The notes: generated by a model not told the origin, from the letters alone. Shown: positions 8,759 through 16,942, counted from the first letter of the stretch. The stretch: DNA of 30,569 nt from JBBTQE01 sp038065775 (GCA_038065775.1 JBBTQE010000059.1:1-30569); one strand, 5' to 3'. Numbers and translations: made by a program.

Positions 8759-11047
8759 CTACTTTTTCTCCCACAACCGTCCCTCTTCAAACATCTGCCG
8801 TTTCCATTTATAAAAATCCAAAAATTCGCACAGCGTAAGCGGACTGCTGGTGGCGGAATTGTAATCGTTTTCTCTGCAAATTATTTCGCCGGGTATATTG
8901 TAATTTACCATTCTTTGCCCTTGGTTGTCCACTTGATTTATATACAATCCAAACTCATGCATGCCAAGCAGGTTCGGAAACTTATCTCTGTCGTCAAAAA
9001 CAGAATGCCCTTCGAAAGAATTTGACACATTGATCCCGAGCAAATGTAAAATGCTTGGCGCGATGTCTATTCCCGAACTGTAAGTGTCAATTTTTTTAGG
9101 CAAAATTGAATCCGGCACATACATTAAAAACGCGTTTTCGTCGTAGAAAGTAACTTTACCCGCGGCTTCCGGAAAAATATCTTTTGTTACTGCGGTTGGG
9201 AATATCGCGTGATCGGCAATGGCGATTACTATAGTATCGTTGTAATACTCGCTGTTTTTAAAATTTTCCCAAAAAATTCTAAAGGCGTCGTCAGTGGTAT
9301 GAAAAGAATTAAGCACATTACTTCGACTATTTCTAAATTGCACCGTATCTTTCGCTATATTAAAAGGCGGATGCGTGTCAACGGTTGAAATCATCATTAA
9401 AAACGGCTCTTTTTTCTTTTCTTGTAAAATACTCATCATCGCCGGAAACATCTGATGATCCGAATACCCCCACGCCAGCGGCTCCCCTTGTATAATTTTT
9501 GAGAGTTCCTTTGTGCCATACACCTCGTCCGTTCCCATACTCTCAAACAGCGTGCCTTTGTTTGCAAAATTTTTCTGAACAGCCGTTACATAGCCGGTAT
9601 ATTTGTATCCGTTTTTTTTCAAAATATCAGGGAGGCATCCCAAATAAATTTTTTTAATCCTTTTTTCTCTTTCCAACTCATCGTGGCCGGTCGGAGGCAA
9701 AAAAGAACAGAGCTGGGAAATAATACCAGTGATTGTCGGAGTGGAAGCGTTATAAAATTTACTGAATATTGTGGTGCGTGGATCATTGGCCATCGCGTCC
9801 AACCCGGGAGTTAAATTTTTAAATCTATTACCATTATAAACATCCACCAATCGCGAGGAAAACGATTCTAAATACACTATAATAATGTTAGGCCGAGTGT
9901 TTTTAAACTTTTGCGGGAGGAGTTGTTGTTTTTTGTCAAAAACTTTATCTTTACTCGCCACATTAAACTCGTCAAGATTATATTTAAGGCCAAACCTTTC
10001 CAGTTTACCAAAAACATAAGGCGGTAAATTTATTTTTTCTTCTTTACCAAAAAAATATCTGTAAAAGGACTTGGCCATTACAAATTCCGGCGTGCTTTGC
10101 AAAGAACTAAAAGCGCCCATTGCAAAAATTCCGATTAAAATTACTATGTAATAGTAATACCTCCAATAATGCGCCGGCGCTTTATTGTGGGCCGCCAAAA
10201 ATCGTTTGGTGATAAAAAAAAGAAACAAAAAACTTACAAGATAAAAAAATGCCAGAATATAGGTGAGCCAGTTCCAAATCAACCCGCTGCCGCCCGACTC
10301 CCCAGCGTGCTGTAAAACCACCGGGCTAAAATAAAGTCCGGCGAAATATAACACCCCTATGTTGACGAGCCATACAAACAGCGTAAGCAAATATGTCAGC
10401 AGCCAAACCGCCACCCCCAAATAGCGCCGCCATTTTCCCCCATTCAAATATATCAAACCGCCCAAAGCAAAACCGATCATCCAAAACATTGTGATGGACA
10501 CGGAACGGAAAACCACGATGTTGTAAATTTTACTCTGGGAGTCCAAAATATAATAAGAATACCCGATGTATTGCAAAATACCGCTGACCAAAAACAGAAA
10601 AAAGACAACGGAAAAAAACCCTTTATTCACAACGCGCCACTTTACGGCGTTTGGATGCTTGGAAAACTGGCGATCCACGACAAAAAACAGTAAAAATAAA
10701 ATTGCTGATGAATAAATCAAACTCGCCAGCTCGTTTCTAAAAAAGAACATCAAAAAAAATAGCGAGGAAGCGAAAAAAAGTTTATCCACGGAAAGCGCGA
10801 ACTCGTTGCGCCAAAAAGCGCCGTGTTCTGTTTTTTTAATAATAAAAAGAAATAATTTTTTTCCGCCTAAAAAAAGAAAGTAGACCAAAAGCCATGTCAC
10901 GAGTGAAATTAAAACAAACCTCCAATGAGGCCTGTATTTAACGTGGTACCAGTTCCAGCCGGCGGTTACGATAAAAGAACCGGCCACGCCGCGCATAATT
11001 GGTTGCAACAAGTTTTTAATTTTTATAATTAAAATTTTGAACCGCAT
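8759..11047 (-). CDS. LTA-synthase-like membrane sulfatase-fold enzyme
   Basis: 762 residues. The N-terminal 330 or so residues hold roughly eight hydrophobic segments; the C-terminal half is an alkaline-phosphatase/sulfatase-fold domain. It shows IIIVYLESFSS (metal-binding Glu), NASTPTITGIISQLCSF (with a candidate nucleophilic Thr), TVDTHPPF and IAIADHAIF (metal-binding Asp-His), as in lipoteichoic acid synthases and related phosphoglycerol or phosphoethanolamine transferases. The predicted reaction is transfer of a phospho-alcohol head group from a lipid to an extracellular glycan or lipid acceptor, outside the membrane. Staphylococcal LtaS has five membrane helices, so this membrane part is larger than usual. 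It follows hpf by 47 bases in the murB-led run of genes. The donor and acceptor are unknown. Confidence 0.8.
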   Translation of the reverse strand: MRFKILIIKIKNLLQPIMRGVAGSFIVTAGWNWYHVKYRPHWRFVLISLVTWLLVYFLFLGGKKLFLFIIKKTEHGAFWRNEFALSVDKLFFASSLFFLMFFFRNELASLIYSSAILFLLFFVVDRQFSKHPNAVKWRVVNKGFFSVVFFLFLVSGILQYIGYSYYILDSQSKIYNIVVFRSVSITMFWMIGFALGGLIYLNGGKWRRYLGVAVWLLTYLLTLFVWLVNIGVLYFAGLYFSPVVLQHAGESGGSGLIWNWLTYILAFFYLVSFLFLFFITKRFLAAHNKAPAHYWRYYYYIVILIGIFAMGAFSSLQSTPEFVMAKSFYRYFFGKEEKINLPPYVFGKLERFGLKYNLDEFNVASKDKVFDKKQQLLPQKFKNTRPNIIIVYLESFSSRLVDVYNGNRFKNLTPGLDAMANDPRTTIFSKFYNASTPTITGIISQLCSFLPPTGHDELEREKRIKKIYLGCLPDILKKNGYKYTGYVTAVQKNFANKGTLFESMGTDEVYGTKELSKIIQGEPLAWGYSDHQMFPAMMSILQEKKKEPFLMMISTVDTHPPFNIAKDTVQFRNSRSNVLNSFHTTDDAFRIFWENFKNSEYYNDTIVIAIADHAIFPTAVTKDIFPEAAGKVTFYDENAFLMYVPDSILPKKIDTYSSGIDIAPSILHLLGINVSNSFEGHSVFDDRDKFPNLLGMHEFGLYINQVDNQGQRMVNYNIPGEIICRENDYNSATSSPLTLCEFLDFYKWKRQMFEEGRLWEKK

Positions 11048-11094
11048 GAACTGAAAACGAATTTTCTAAGCTGAAATATATGGAAAGTCTGGCG

Positions 11095-11448
11095 CTAAAC
11101 AAGCTCAACAGTGTATTCTTTGTTACTTCTTACCTTTCTCTTGTCTTTCTCCCTTGATTTTGTTTTATGTTTTTTCAACTCGGATTCAAGATAATCTCGA
11201 ATTTTATCAATGGCCTTGTATAAAGTTTTTTCGTTTTTTGAAGCAAATAAATCCTTGCCAGGCACTTCCAACTTGCATTCGGCGATAAAAATTTGACCTT
11301 TTTGATGATGGCGATTTTCAACTCCCACAGTCACACTGGCTCTGATTATTTTATCATAAAATTTATTTAATCCGCCGATTTTTTTCTCAACATAATCATT
11401 AATCGCGTCAGTTAACTCAATCCCCTTTCCGTTTATTTTGATTTGCAT
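11095..11448 (-). CDS. hpf: Ribosome hibernation promoting factor, short form
   Basis: 117 residues beginning MQIKINGKGIELTDAIN, with the alpha/beta fold of HPF/RaiA proteins. The family's basic helix and YKAIDKIRDYLESELKKHK are present, followed by a Lys/Arg-rich tail (KTKSREKDKRK). It binds the small ribosomal subunit near the mRNA and tRNA channel and inactivates ribosomes under slow growth. It lacks the C-terminal dimerisation domain of long HPF, so 100S dimers through that domain are not expected. It starts 17 bases after murB in a very AT-rich spacer with no ribosome binding site, and is probably read from the murB promoter. Confidence 0.9.
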   Translation of the reverse strand: MQIKINGKGIELTDAINDYVEKKIGGLNKFYDKIIRASVTVGVENRHHQKGQIFIAECKLEVPGKDLFASKNEKTLYKAIDKIRDYLESELKKHKTKSREKDKRKVRSNKEYTVELV

Positions 11449-11465
11449 ATAATTTATATTTATAT

Positions 11466-12413
11466 TTATTTTATAATTTCCACTTCCGGCTCCAATTCCA
11501 CCCCAAATCTATTATATATTTTTCCTTTAATTTCTTCAACCAAAGTCAATACATCGGCTTGAGTGGCATTATTCGCGTTAACAATGTAATTTCCATGATC
11601 TTCGGATAATTTGGCTCCGCCGACAGAATAACCTTTTAAATTAAGCTGTTCAGACATCCAACCAACCGGCACCATTCCTCTTTGTCTAAATTTTTCGGGA
11701 AGGTCCTCGTGGTTGCCCGGCCATTTATCAAGTTGGAGGTTTTTAAAGAAACTGCCGGCGGAAGGAAACGACGAGTGTTTTCTCTGCTGAAGATTATTCT
11801 GTATTTGAGACACGATCGCCTGCTTTTCCCCTTTCTCCAAAACCACGCACGCTTTAATTATAACATCTTTGTTCTTTTTAAAAATGCTGTCGCGATACTC
11901 AAAACAACAATCTTCCGGATAAAGTTTAAGAATTTCTCCGTCTCGCCAAACTTCCACCCACTTTAACGGCATTGAGACGCTTTTTCCCATTGCTCCCGCG
12001 TTTCCTCTTATGGCCCCGCCGACAGTTCCCGGAATTCCAACGCCCCACTCCATCCCTGACAAAGAATTTCTTGACGCTAAATCAACTAACGCAGATAGCG
12101 CCACTCCGGCCTCACAGACAGCCAGAAATTTGCCATCTTCTTCTTTAATTTGAGGCTGATTTTCTGATTTTAATTTAATAATCAGGCCATCAAATCCATT
12201 ATCGCTCATTAGCATATTTGAACCACCCCCCAAAATTATATAATTAACATCCTGCCCGCGAACATAATTTAACAATCCAGTTAACTTTTCAAGATCATTA
12301 ACAATAATAAAAAACCTGGCCGGGCCGCCGATTTTAAATGTGGTATGTTTGGACAACAATTCGTTAGTCTTCACAATACCGTAGTTCTTCAATTCATTAT
12401 AAAACGCATCCAT
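11466..12413 (-). CDS. murB: UDP-N-acetylenolpyruvoylglucosamine reductase
   Basis: 315 residues. The FAD-binding half has TTFKIGGPARFF, ILGGGSNMLMSD and GIPGTVGGAIRGNAGA. The C-terminal part has PSAGSFFKN, whose Ser is the catalytic proton donor of the family, and GGAKLSEDHGNYIVN. The enzyme reduces UDP-GlcNAc-enolpyruvate to UDP-MurNAc with NADPH, the second committed step of peptidoglycan synthesis. Its length and the lack of the Tyr-loop insert are consistent with the shorter, Gram-positive-like MurB type. AAGGAG lies 15 bases before the ATG, farther than optimal. The gene heads the minus-strand run and is divergent from the ATP-grasp/Nudix gene, with only 62 bases between the starts. Confidence 0.95.
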   Translation of the reverse strand: MDAFYNELKNYGIVKTNELLSKHTTFKIGGPARFFIIVNDLEKLTGLLNYVRGQDVNYIILGGGSNMLMSDNGFDGLIIKLKSENQPQIKEEDGKFLAVCEAGVALSALVDLASRNSLSGMEWGVGIPGTVGGAIRGNAGAMGKSVSMPLKWVEVWRDGEILKLYPEDCCFEYRDSIFKKNKDVIIKACVVLEKGEKQAIVSQIQNNLQQRKHSSFPSAGSFFKNLQLDKWPGNHEDLPEKFRQRGMVPVGWMSEQLNLKGYSVGGAKLSEDHGNYIVNANNATQADVLTLVEEIKGKIYNRFGVELEPEVEIIK

Positions 12414-12459
12414 AACGCCTTTTCAAATCTCCTTGATTTTATGTTAAATTTCAGCTACT

Positions 12460-12488
12460 ATTATATAGTAAACTTATGGCCAAATCAA
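12460..12488 (-). promoter_or_regulatory. murB promoter in the divergent 62-base spacer
   Basis: On the minus strand TTGATT, a 17-base spacer and a perfect TATAAT. The -35 lies inside the first codons of the divergent ATP-grasp gene. The -10 sits within TACTATTATATAGTA, a near-palindrome that also offers a plus-strand TATTAT, so the two directions may compete. No equally good plus-strand -35 is visible. Confidence 0.65.
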
Positions 12489-14128
12489 ATATTTCCAAAG
12501 CCATTGAAAAAGAACTCTCCAAAAGACGGCTATTTTATGTAACGCGCGATCTTGAACGGGCGGCCGAATCCTTAGATATTAAGAATTATCACATCATAAC
12601 CAATCGCACTCCATTTGCTCAAAAGCTCGCGAAGGAACACACAAATATTTATTTGATACCGAACAAAAACAGCGATGAACAACTGGATACGGCGGCCTTG
12701 CTTGAACATAAAAAAACAAAATCCATCATTCAAAAAAATGACTGCGTTTTAGTTTTTAAAAACACAACCCGCATTGAAGAGGCCTGCCAAACCAATGGCT
12801 GGGCTCCTTTAAATCCAAGCGCCGCTTTGGCCAATACGGTTGAAGAAAAAATCTCCCAAGTAACCTGGCTGGGCGAGCTTGAAAAGCTTTTGCCTGAACA
12901 CAAAATAGATATATGCCAAAATTTGCATTGGCGATGGAAAAAATTCATTTTGCAATTTAATCATTCACACACCGGAACCGGGACTGTTTTTATTGATTCC
13001 AAAAAGACGCTTGAGGAAATTAAAAAAAAATTCCCCCTGCGCGACGCGCGTGTTTCTGAATTTATTGAAGGTCCTATTTTTACGAACAACAATTTGGTTT
13101 GGGGCAATAAAATTCTTTTTGGAAATATTAATTACCAAATCACAGGTCTATCCCCTTTTACCGACAATAAATTCGCCACAATCGGAAATGACTGGGCTCT
13201 GCCTCATAAACTATTAACAAAAAAACAGGCCAAAGATTATAAAAATATGGCCGAAGCCGTCGGGCGCAAACTTTTAACGCAAGGCTGGAAAGGCCTTTTC
13301 GGAATTGATGCCGTTCTTGATCAAAAAACCGGAAAATTCTATTTGATAGAAATCAACGCCAGACAACCGGCTTCCACAACCTATGAATCAACCCTGCAAT
13401 CGCGTTTCAAAAAAACAGCCAACGAAGCTACGACTTTTGAGGCTCATTTGGCGAGTTTGCTTGGAATTAATCCAAACGGATACAAACTGACGATAATTTT
13501 TGACGGCGCGCAAATATTGCAAAGAGTCACAACCAAAATCGCCGAAATAAAAGATTTAAAAATTAAAACTACGACGCAATTCAACATTATTAAATACCAA
13601 AATTCAAAAATCGGAAGCGATCTGGCGCGGATCCAATCGGAAAAAGGAATAATGGAAAAACACAGAACTTTTAATATTAACGGCAAGGCGATACTGGTCG
13701 CCATAATTTCAGCGCAAAAAGCGGCTCTGTGGAAAGTAAAACGCGCCGGGATAATTTTGATTAAACACAAAAAAATACTGCTTATCAAACGGAACAAATA
13801 TGGAAACCAATACTACGCTATGCCCGGAGGAACCGTTGAGCCGAACGAAAGCGTGGAGCAAAGCGCCAAACGTGAAATTACGGAAGAAACAAATTTAAAA
13901 TTTAAAATTGATCCGACCAGAAAACCGATCCATATCTACTCTCCCAGAGAAGAATACTATTTTTTTGGAACGCATGTGCGCGGCAAAGCCGAACTTGGCG
14001 GCCCTGAAAAATTAAGAAATGATGAAAATAATTCCTACGAACTGCAGTGGATACCGACAGACAAGCTGGAGAAAATAAATTTAATTCCTGAAATACTAAA
14101 ACAAAACTTGATTAAAGCCCTTGTTTAA
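12476..14128 (+). CDS. ATP-grasp ligase fused to a Nudix hydrolase domain
   Basis: 550 residues. Residues 1 to about 120 look like a pre-ATP-grasp domain. About 120-310 is an ATP-grasp core, with a lysine region WKKFILQF, ARVSEFIEG, and the metal-binding block FGIDAVLD followed by YLIEINARQPAS (Glu and Asn ligands). Residues about 420-545 form a Nudix domain; its box, near 451-473, runs GTVEPNESVEQSAKREITEE and then TNL, keeping the REITEE core but with Asn in place of the late Gly. ATP-grasp enzymes join a carboxylate to an amine or thiol through an acyl phosphate; Nudix enzymes cleave nucleoside diphosphate derivatives. Substrates are not deducible. It is followed at one base by the NlpC/P60-like gene and then mraY, suggesting a wall-related role. 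Confidence 0.75.
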   Translation: MAKSNISKAIEKELSKRRLFYVTRDLERAAESLDIKNYHIITNRTPFAQKLAKEHTNIYLIPNKNSDEQLDTAALLEHKKTKSIIQKNDCVLVFKNTTRIEEACQTNGWAPLNPSAALANTVEEKISQVTWLGELEKLLPEHKIDICQNLHWRWKKFILQFNHSHTGTGTVFIDSKKTLEEIKKKFPLRDARVSEFIEGPIFTNNNLVWGNKILFGNINYQITGLSPFTDNKFATIGNDWALPHKLLTKKQAKDYKNMAEAVGRKLLTQGWKGLFGIDAVLDQKTGKFYLIEINARQPASTTYESTLQSRFKKTANEATTFEAHLASLLGINPNGYKLTIIFDGAQILQRVTTKIAEIKDLKIKTTTQFNIIKYQNSKIGSDLARIQSEKGIMEKHRTFNINGKAILVAIISAQKAALWKVKRAGIILIKHKKILLIKRNKYGNQYYAMPGGTVEPNESVEQSAKREITEETNLKFKIDPTRKPIHIYSPREEYYFFGTHVRGKAELGGPEKLRNDENNSYELQWIPTDKLEKINLIPEILKQNLIKALV

Positions 14129-14129
14129 T

Positions 14130-14924
14130 ATGCTTTCAGAATCAGCGCAAAAAATTATTCACGATTATTTCAACCTGCCTTTTTCAAACGTAAACGGAGT
14201 GAGGTGCCCGTATTTTAATAATGCCCGCGCCGGCCAAAGAGGCCAGTTGAGAGTTTTGATCGGCAAAGGAACCCCAAAAGAAATCGTGGAAGAAGCGAAA
14301 ATAATTTCCACTCAATATTGCAAGGACCTATTTGATATAAATGGAATGTGCTGTGTTCACCCAAAACAAAACGAGCGCTCGGAAACAGACTGTCTGCGCC
14401 AATTTTTAATTGACAATAATTTAGGAATAGATTGTTCCGGGTTTGTAACTCAAGTTTTAACGAGCCACTTTAAAGAAACGCGCGATATCAACTTGCCTAA
14501 AATGCTGTTAAAAAAACAAAAGCTCGGTTTTATAAAAAAATTAATAACAAGCTTGAGGCCAATAGAAAATACCAACGTAAGAGTTTACGCCGACAATCGG
14601 TGTTCTGATGAAATAAAAATCACGGACACGGTTGCGGGCGACCTTATAACTATGTTGGATACAGGCTCTGGAAATCAGCATAATCATGTGTTGCTGATAA
14701 CGGAAAATGATAACGGCTTGATAAAATATGTTCATTCACGCGCGTGGTCAAGCGAGGGAAAATACGGACACGGGGTCACGGAAGGCATTATAAAAATAAT
14801 AAATCCATCAGCTGGCGCGCTGGAACAAGAATGGGTTGAAAACGAAAAAAACGGAGAACAAAATGAGACTTTTTTAGAAGCAAAAAAAGCGAGGATTCTT
14901 AGGGTAAGAAGAATTAAAATCTAA
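14130..14924 (+). CDS. NlpC/P60-like cysteine peptidase/amidase domain protein
   Basis: 264 residues from the ATG at 14130, one base after the previous stop; an upstream TTG in the same frame (14121) is unlikely. GIDCSGFVTQVL places the candidate catalytic Cys at residue 102. QHNHVLLITE gives His184/186, and a polar residue in YVHSRAW would complete the triad, as in NlpC/P60 and related CHAP enzymes. Family members cleave gamma-D-Glu-diaminopimelate or similar peptide bonds in peptidoglycan. No signal peptide or membrane helix is present, so the protein appears cytoplasmic, pointing to processing of muropeptides inside the cell, or to a non-wall substrate. The N-terminal 90 residues hold several Cys (RCPYF, MCCVHP) and are not recognised. 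It is two bases upstream of mraY. Confidence 0.65.
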   Translation: MLSESAQKIIHDYFNLPFSNVNGVRCPYFNNARAGQRGQLRVLIGKGTPKEIVEEAKIISTQYCKDLFDINGMCCVHPKQNERSETDCLRQFLIDNNLGIDCSGFVTQVLTSHFKETRDINLPKMLLKKQKLGFIKKLITSLRPIENTNVRVYADNRCSDEIKITDTVAGDLITMLDTGSGNQHNHVLLITENDNGLIKYVHSRAWSSEGKYGHGVTEGIIKIINPSAGALEQEWVENEKNGEQNETFLEAKKARILRVRRIKI

Positions 14925-14926
14925 AT

Positions 14927-16042
14927 ATGTCACTTGAATTACTGCGGGAAGCATTAACATACATCATGGCGTCGGCGATCGGGGCATTCATTTGGGCGCC
15001 ACTCTTAACAAAATTTTTATATAAATATAACATAACGCGCAGAGCCGAATACGATTTCACTCTGCACGGCGAAAGAAAATGTAAAATTGGAACTCCGATA
15101 ATGGGCGGGCTTCTCGTGATTTTAACCGTAACCGCGGTGACTATATTTTTCAACTGGAATCGTGAAAACACTTATGTTCCGATCGGCGTGATGGGCATCT
15201 CGGCCATTTTGGGAGCAACGGATGATTTGCTTAATATTTTTGGCAAAAAAAGACGCGAACGAAAAATTTCACAAATATTCAAACTTATAAAAGTGCACAA
15301 ACGTTGGTATACCAAACTGTGGCACATAATAACCTTGCCTTGGGAATTTTATCGCAGAGCTGTTTCAATTTTCGGCTCGCATCCGGGCAAGGGTATACAA
15401 GTTCATGAAAAACTTTTATTTCAATTGGCGGCCGGCATGGTAACCGCCTGGTGGATTTATTATAAACTTGGCCAGCACTGGCACTCGCTATGGATTCCGT
15501 TTGACGGGCAGGCCTTTGCTGGTTGGTGGATAATACCTATCGTAATATTTTTCGTAATGTTTACCGCAAATGCTGTTAATATCGCAGACGGCTTGGATGG
15601 GCTGGCCGGTGGCGCGTTAATTTCCACATTCACCGGCCTGATGGCGATTAGTTGGACAATGGGAAGAACTTCATTCACTTTGCTAAATGCGACAGTAGTC
15701 GGAGCTCTGATTGCCTACACATACTTTAATGTCAAACCCGCGCGCTTCCAGATGGGCGATGTCGGTTCGCTCGGGCTTGGGGCTTTGTTGGCGATTAACG
15801 CGATCGCCATTAACCGAACACTGCTCATCCCTTTTCTTGGTTTTATCTTTTTTGTTGAAATAATTTCCGTAATTTTTCAGGTCTTTTTCCGGAGGGTGTT
15901 TGGCCGAAGATTATTAAAAATGGCGCCGCTTCATCATCATTTTGAATTTCGCGGCTGGAGCGAAGAAAAAATCGTGATGCGCTTTTGGCTGGTACATTCA
16001 TTTTTTGTGATTGCGGCGGTTTGGATGAGTATATATAAGTGA
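14927..16042 (+). CDS. mraY: Phospho-N-acetylmuramoyl-pentapeptide transferase
   Basis: 371 residues, close to the family's 360. About ten membrane segments are visible. Signature blocks include KIGTPIMGG, GATDDLLN, ANAVNIADGLDGLAGG (Asp residues near 221 and 224), FQMGDVGSLGLG and the HHH motif in KMAPLHHHFE near 335. The enzyme transfers phospho-MurNAc-pentapeptide from UDP to undecaprenyl phosphate, forming lipid I at the inner face of the membrane. It lies in a tight plus-strand run two bases after the NlpC/P60-like gene rather than among division genes. A short AT-rich perfect hairpin 24 bases after its stop may end the transcript. Confidence 0.95.
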   Translation: MSLELLREALTYIMASAIGAFIWAPLLTKFLYKYNITRRAEYDFTLHGERKCKIGTPIMGGLLVILTVTAVTIFFNWNRENTYVPIGVMGISAILGATDDLLNIFGKKRRERKISQIFKLIKVHKRWYTKLWHIITLPWEFYRRAVSIFGSHPGKGIQVHEKLLFQLAAGMVTAWWIYYKLGQHWHSLWIPFDGQAFAGWWIIPIVIFFVMFTANAVNIADGLDGLAGGALISTFTGLMAISWTMGRTSFTLLNATVVGALIAYTYFNVKPARFQMGDVGSLGLGALLAINAIAINRTLLIPFLGFIFFVEIISVIFQVFFRRVFGRRLLKMAPLHHHFEFRGWSEEKIVMRFWLVHSFFVIAAVWMSIYK

Positions 16043-16065
16043 ACTTGAAATTACGTCTGGCTTCA

Positions 16066-16091
16066 AAAGAAGAAAATAAATTTTCTTCTTT
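16066..16091 (+). terminator. AT-rich perfect hairpin after mraY
   Basis: AAAGAAGAAAA and TTTTCTTCTTT form an 11-base perfect stem around a four-base loop (TAAA). The descending arm is itself T-rich. The position 24 bases after the mraY stop fits a weak, possibly bidirectional terminator. Confidence 0.5.
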
Positions 16092-16117
16092 ATTCTCCCC
16101 TAGTAATTATAAATAGT

Positions 16118-16873
16118 ATGTATTTAAAATGGGAAGAGAAAACAATTGATGACTTCAGCGAAAAAAATATTGAATCCACATACAATAATGGCTATGTTTT
16201 TACGCGCGTCGGCAAAGGCGTAATGAACCAGACCAGAAGTTTGAGAATAGATTTAGGTAAATTTGAATTATCGTCGGAAAATAAACGGGTATTAAAAAAA
16301 GCCGAAGATTTAGAATTAGCCGTTCACCCCATCCCCTATCAAAACTATGACTGGAATATTCATAAAATGGGAAAAGATTTTTATGCAAAAAAATTCGGCG
16401 ACAAAACTTTCAGCGCGCGAAAAATAAAAGAATTAATTACCGATGAGAAAAAAAGCAATTTTAACCGGCTGTTTGTGTATACGATCCCCACTGTCATTCC
16501 GAATCCGCCAGCTGGCGGAGAGGAATCTCTGTCCAAAAAACAAACCGACAGAGATCCCTCGTCGGCTAAGGCCTCGCTCGGGATGACAAAATACGTTGAC
16601 TACTGCATCTGTCTGGAAACAAAAAATATCTTGCATTATTGCTATCCTTTTTATAATCTTAATGTTAAGATACCAAATCTCGGAATGGGCATGATGCTAA
16701 AAGCGGTCGTCTGGGCGGAAAAAAATAATAAAAAATATATTTATCTCGGTTCGGCCCAACGCCAGACAGATACATATAAATTGCAATTTGCGGGATTGGA
16801 ATGGTTTGACGGAAAAGAGTGGAAAAAAAATCTAAATGAGTTAAAAAAAATATTAGCAAAAAATATGGGCTAA
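16118..16873 (+). CDS. Aminoacyl-tRNA-protein transferase-like (ATE/Bpt) with in-frame repeat insertion
   Basis: 251 residues. The N-terminal part reads NGYVFTRVGKGVMNQTRSLR, then FELSSENKRVLKKAEDLEL. This lines up with the bacterial ATE/Bpt pattern of a GxxFYRP-like strand, SLRI and SxxxRRVLxRN, but the cysteines usual in that region are absent. The C-terminal part, YPFYNL, LGMGMMLKAVVWAEKNNKKY and IYLGSAQRQTDTYKLQFAG, matches the GNAT-like catalytic half of ATE. Family members move Arg, Leu or another residue from tRNA to the N-terminus of proteins (N-degron tagging); MurM-like use on peptidoglycan precursors is an alternative given the neighbours. Residues about 126-157 come from a 97-base palindromic element inserted between the halves. 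Hairpins flank the gene on both sides. Function may be altered or lost. Confidence 0.55.
   Translation: MYLKWEEKTIDDFSEKNIESTYNNGYVFTRVGKGVMNQTRSLRIDLGKFELSSENKRVLKKAEDLELAVHPIPYQNYDWNIHKMGKDFYAKKFGDKTFSARKIKELITDEKKSNFNRLFVYTIPTVIPNPPAGGEESLSKKQTDRDPSSAKASLGMTKYVDYCICLETKNILHYCYPFYNLNVKIPNLGMGMMLKAVVWAEKNNKKYIYLGSAQRQTDTYKLQFAGLEWFDGKEWKKNLNELKKILAKNMG
16492..16588. repeat. Palindromic mobile-type repeat inserted within an open reading frame
   Basis: The element begins TGTCATTCCGA and ends TCGGGATGACA, which are complementary apart from one G-T pair. Inside are a 14-base perfect palindrome CCGCCAGCTGGCGG (16505-16518) and a second stem ATCTCTGTC (16525-16533) with GACAGAGAT (16547-16555). 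It keeps the host frame open, encoding VIPNPPAGGEESLSKKQTDR and further residues. It resembles the class of TGTCATTCC-type repeats spread through many bacterial genomes. Confidence 0.85.
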
Positions 16874-16879
16874 AGCCCA
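16866..16879 (+). terminator. Short hairpin spanning the stop codon
   Basis: TGGGC and GCCCA pair around TAAA, so the stop codon of the ATE-like gene lies in the loop. No T-run follows, so termination by this hairpin alone is doubtful; it may protect the 3' end. Confidence 0.35.
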
Positions 16880-16898
16880 CATAATCTCATTCGTTCGA

Positions 16899-16924
16899 AA
16901 AAGATTAAAAGTATTTAATCTTTT
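16899..16924. terminator. AT-rich perfect hairpin between the ATE-like gene and mpl
   Basis: AAAAGATTAAA and TTTAATCTTTT form an 11-base perfect stem with loop AGTA. A-run on one side and T-run on the other suit a bidirectional intrinsic terminator. It resembles the hairpin at 16066-16091 in size and composition. Confidence 0.55.
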
Positions 16925-16942
16925 CACTCACTTATTTCGATT

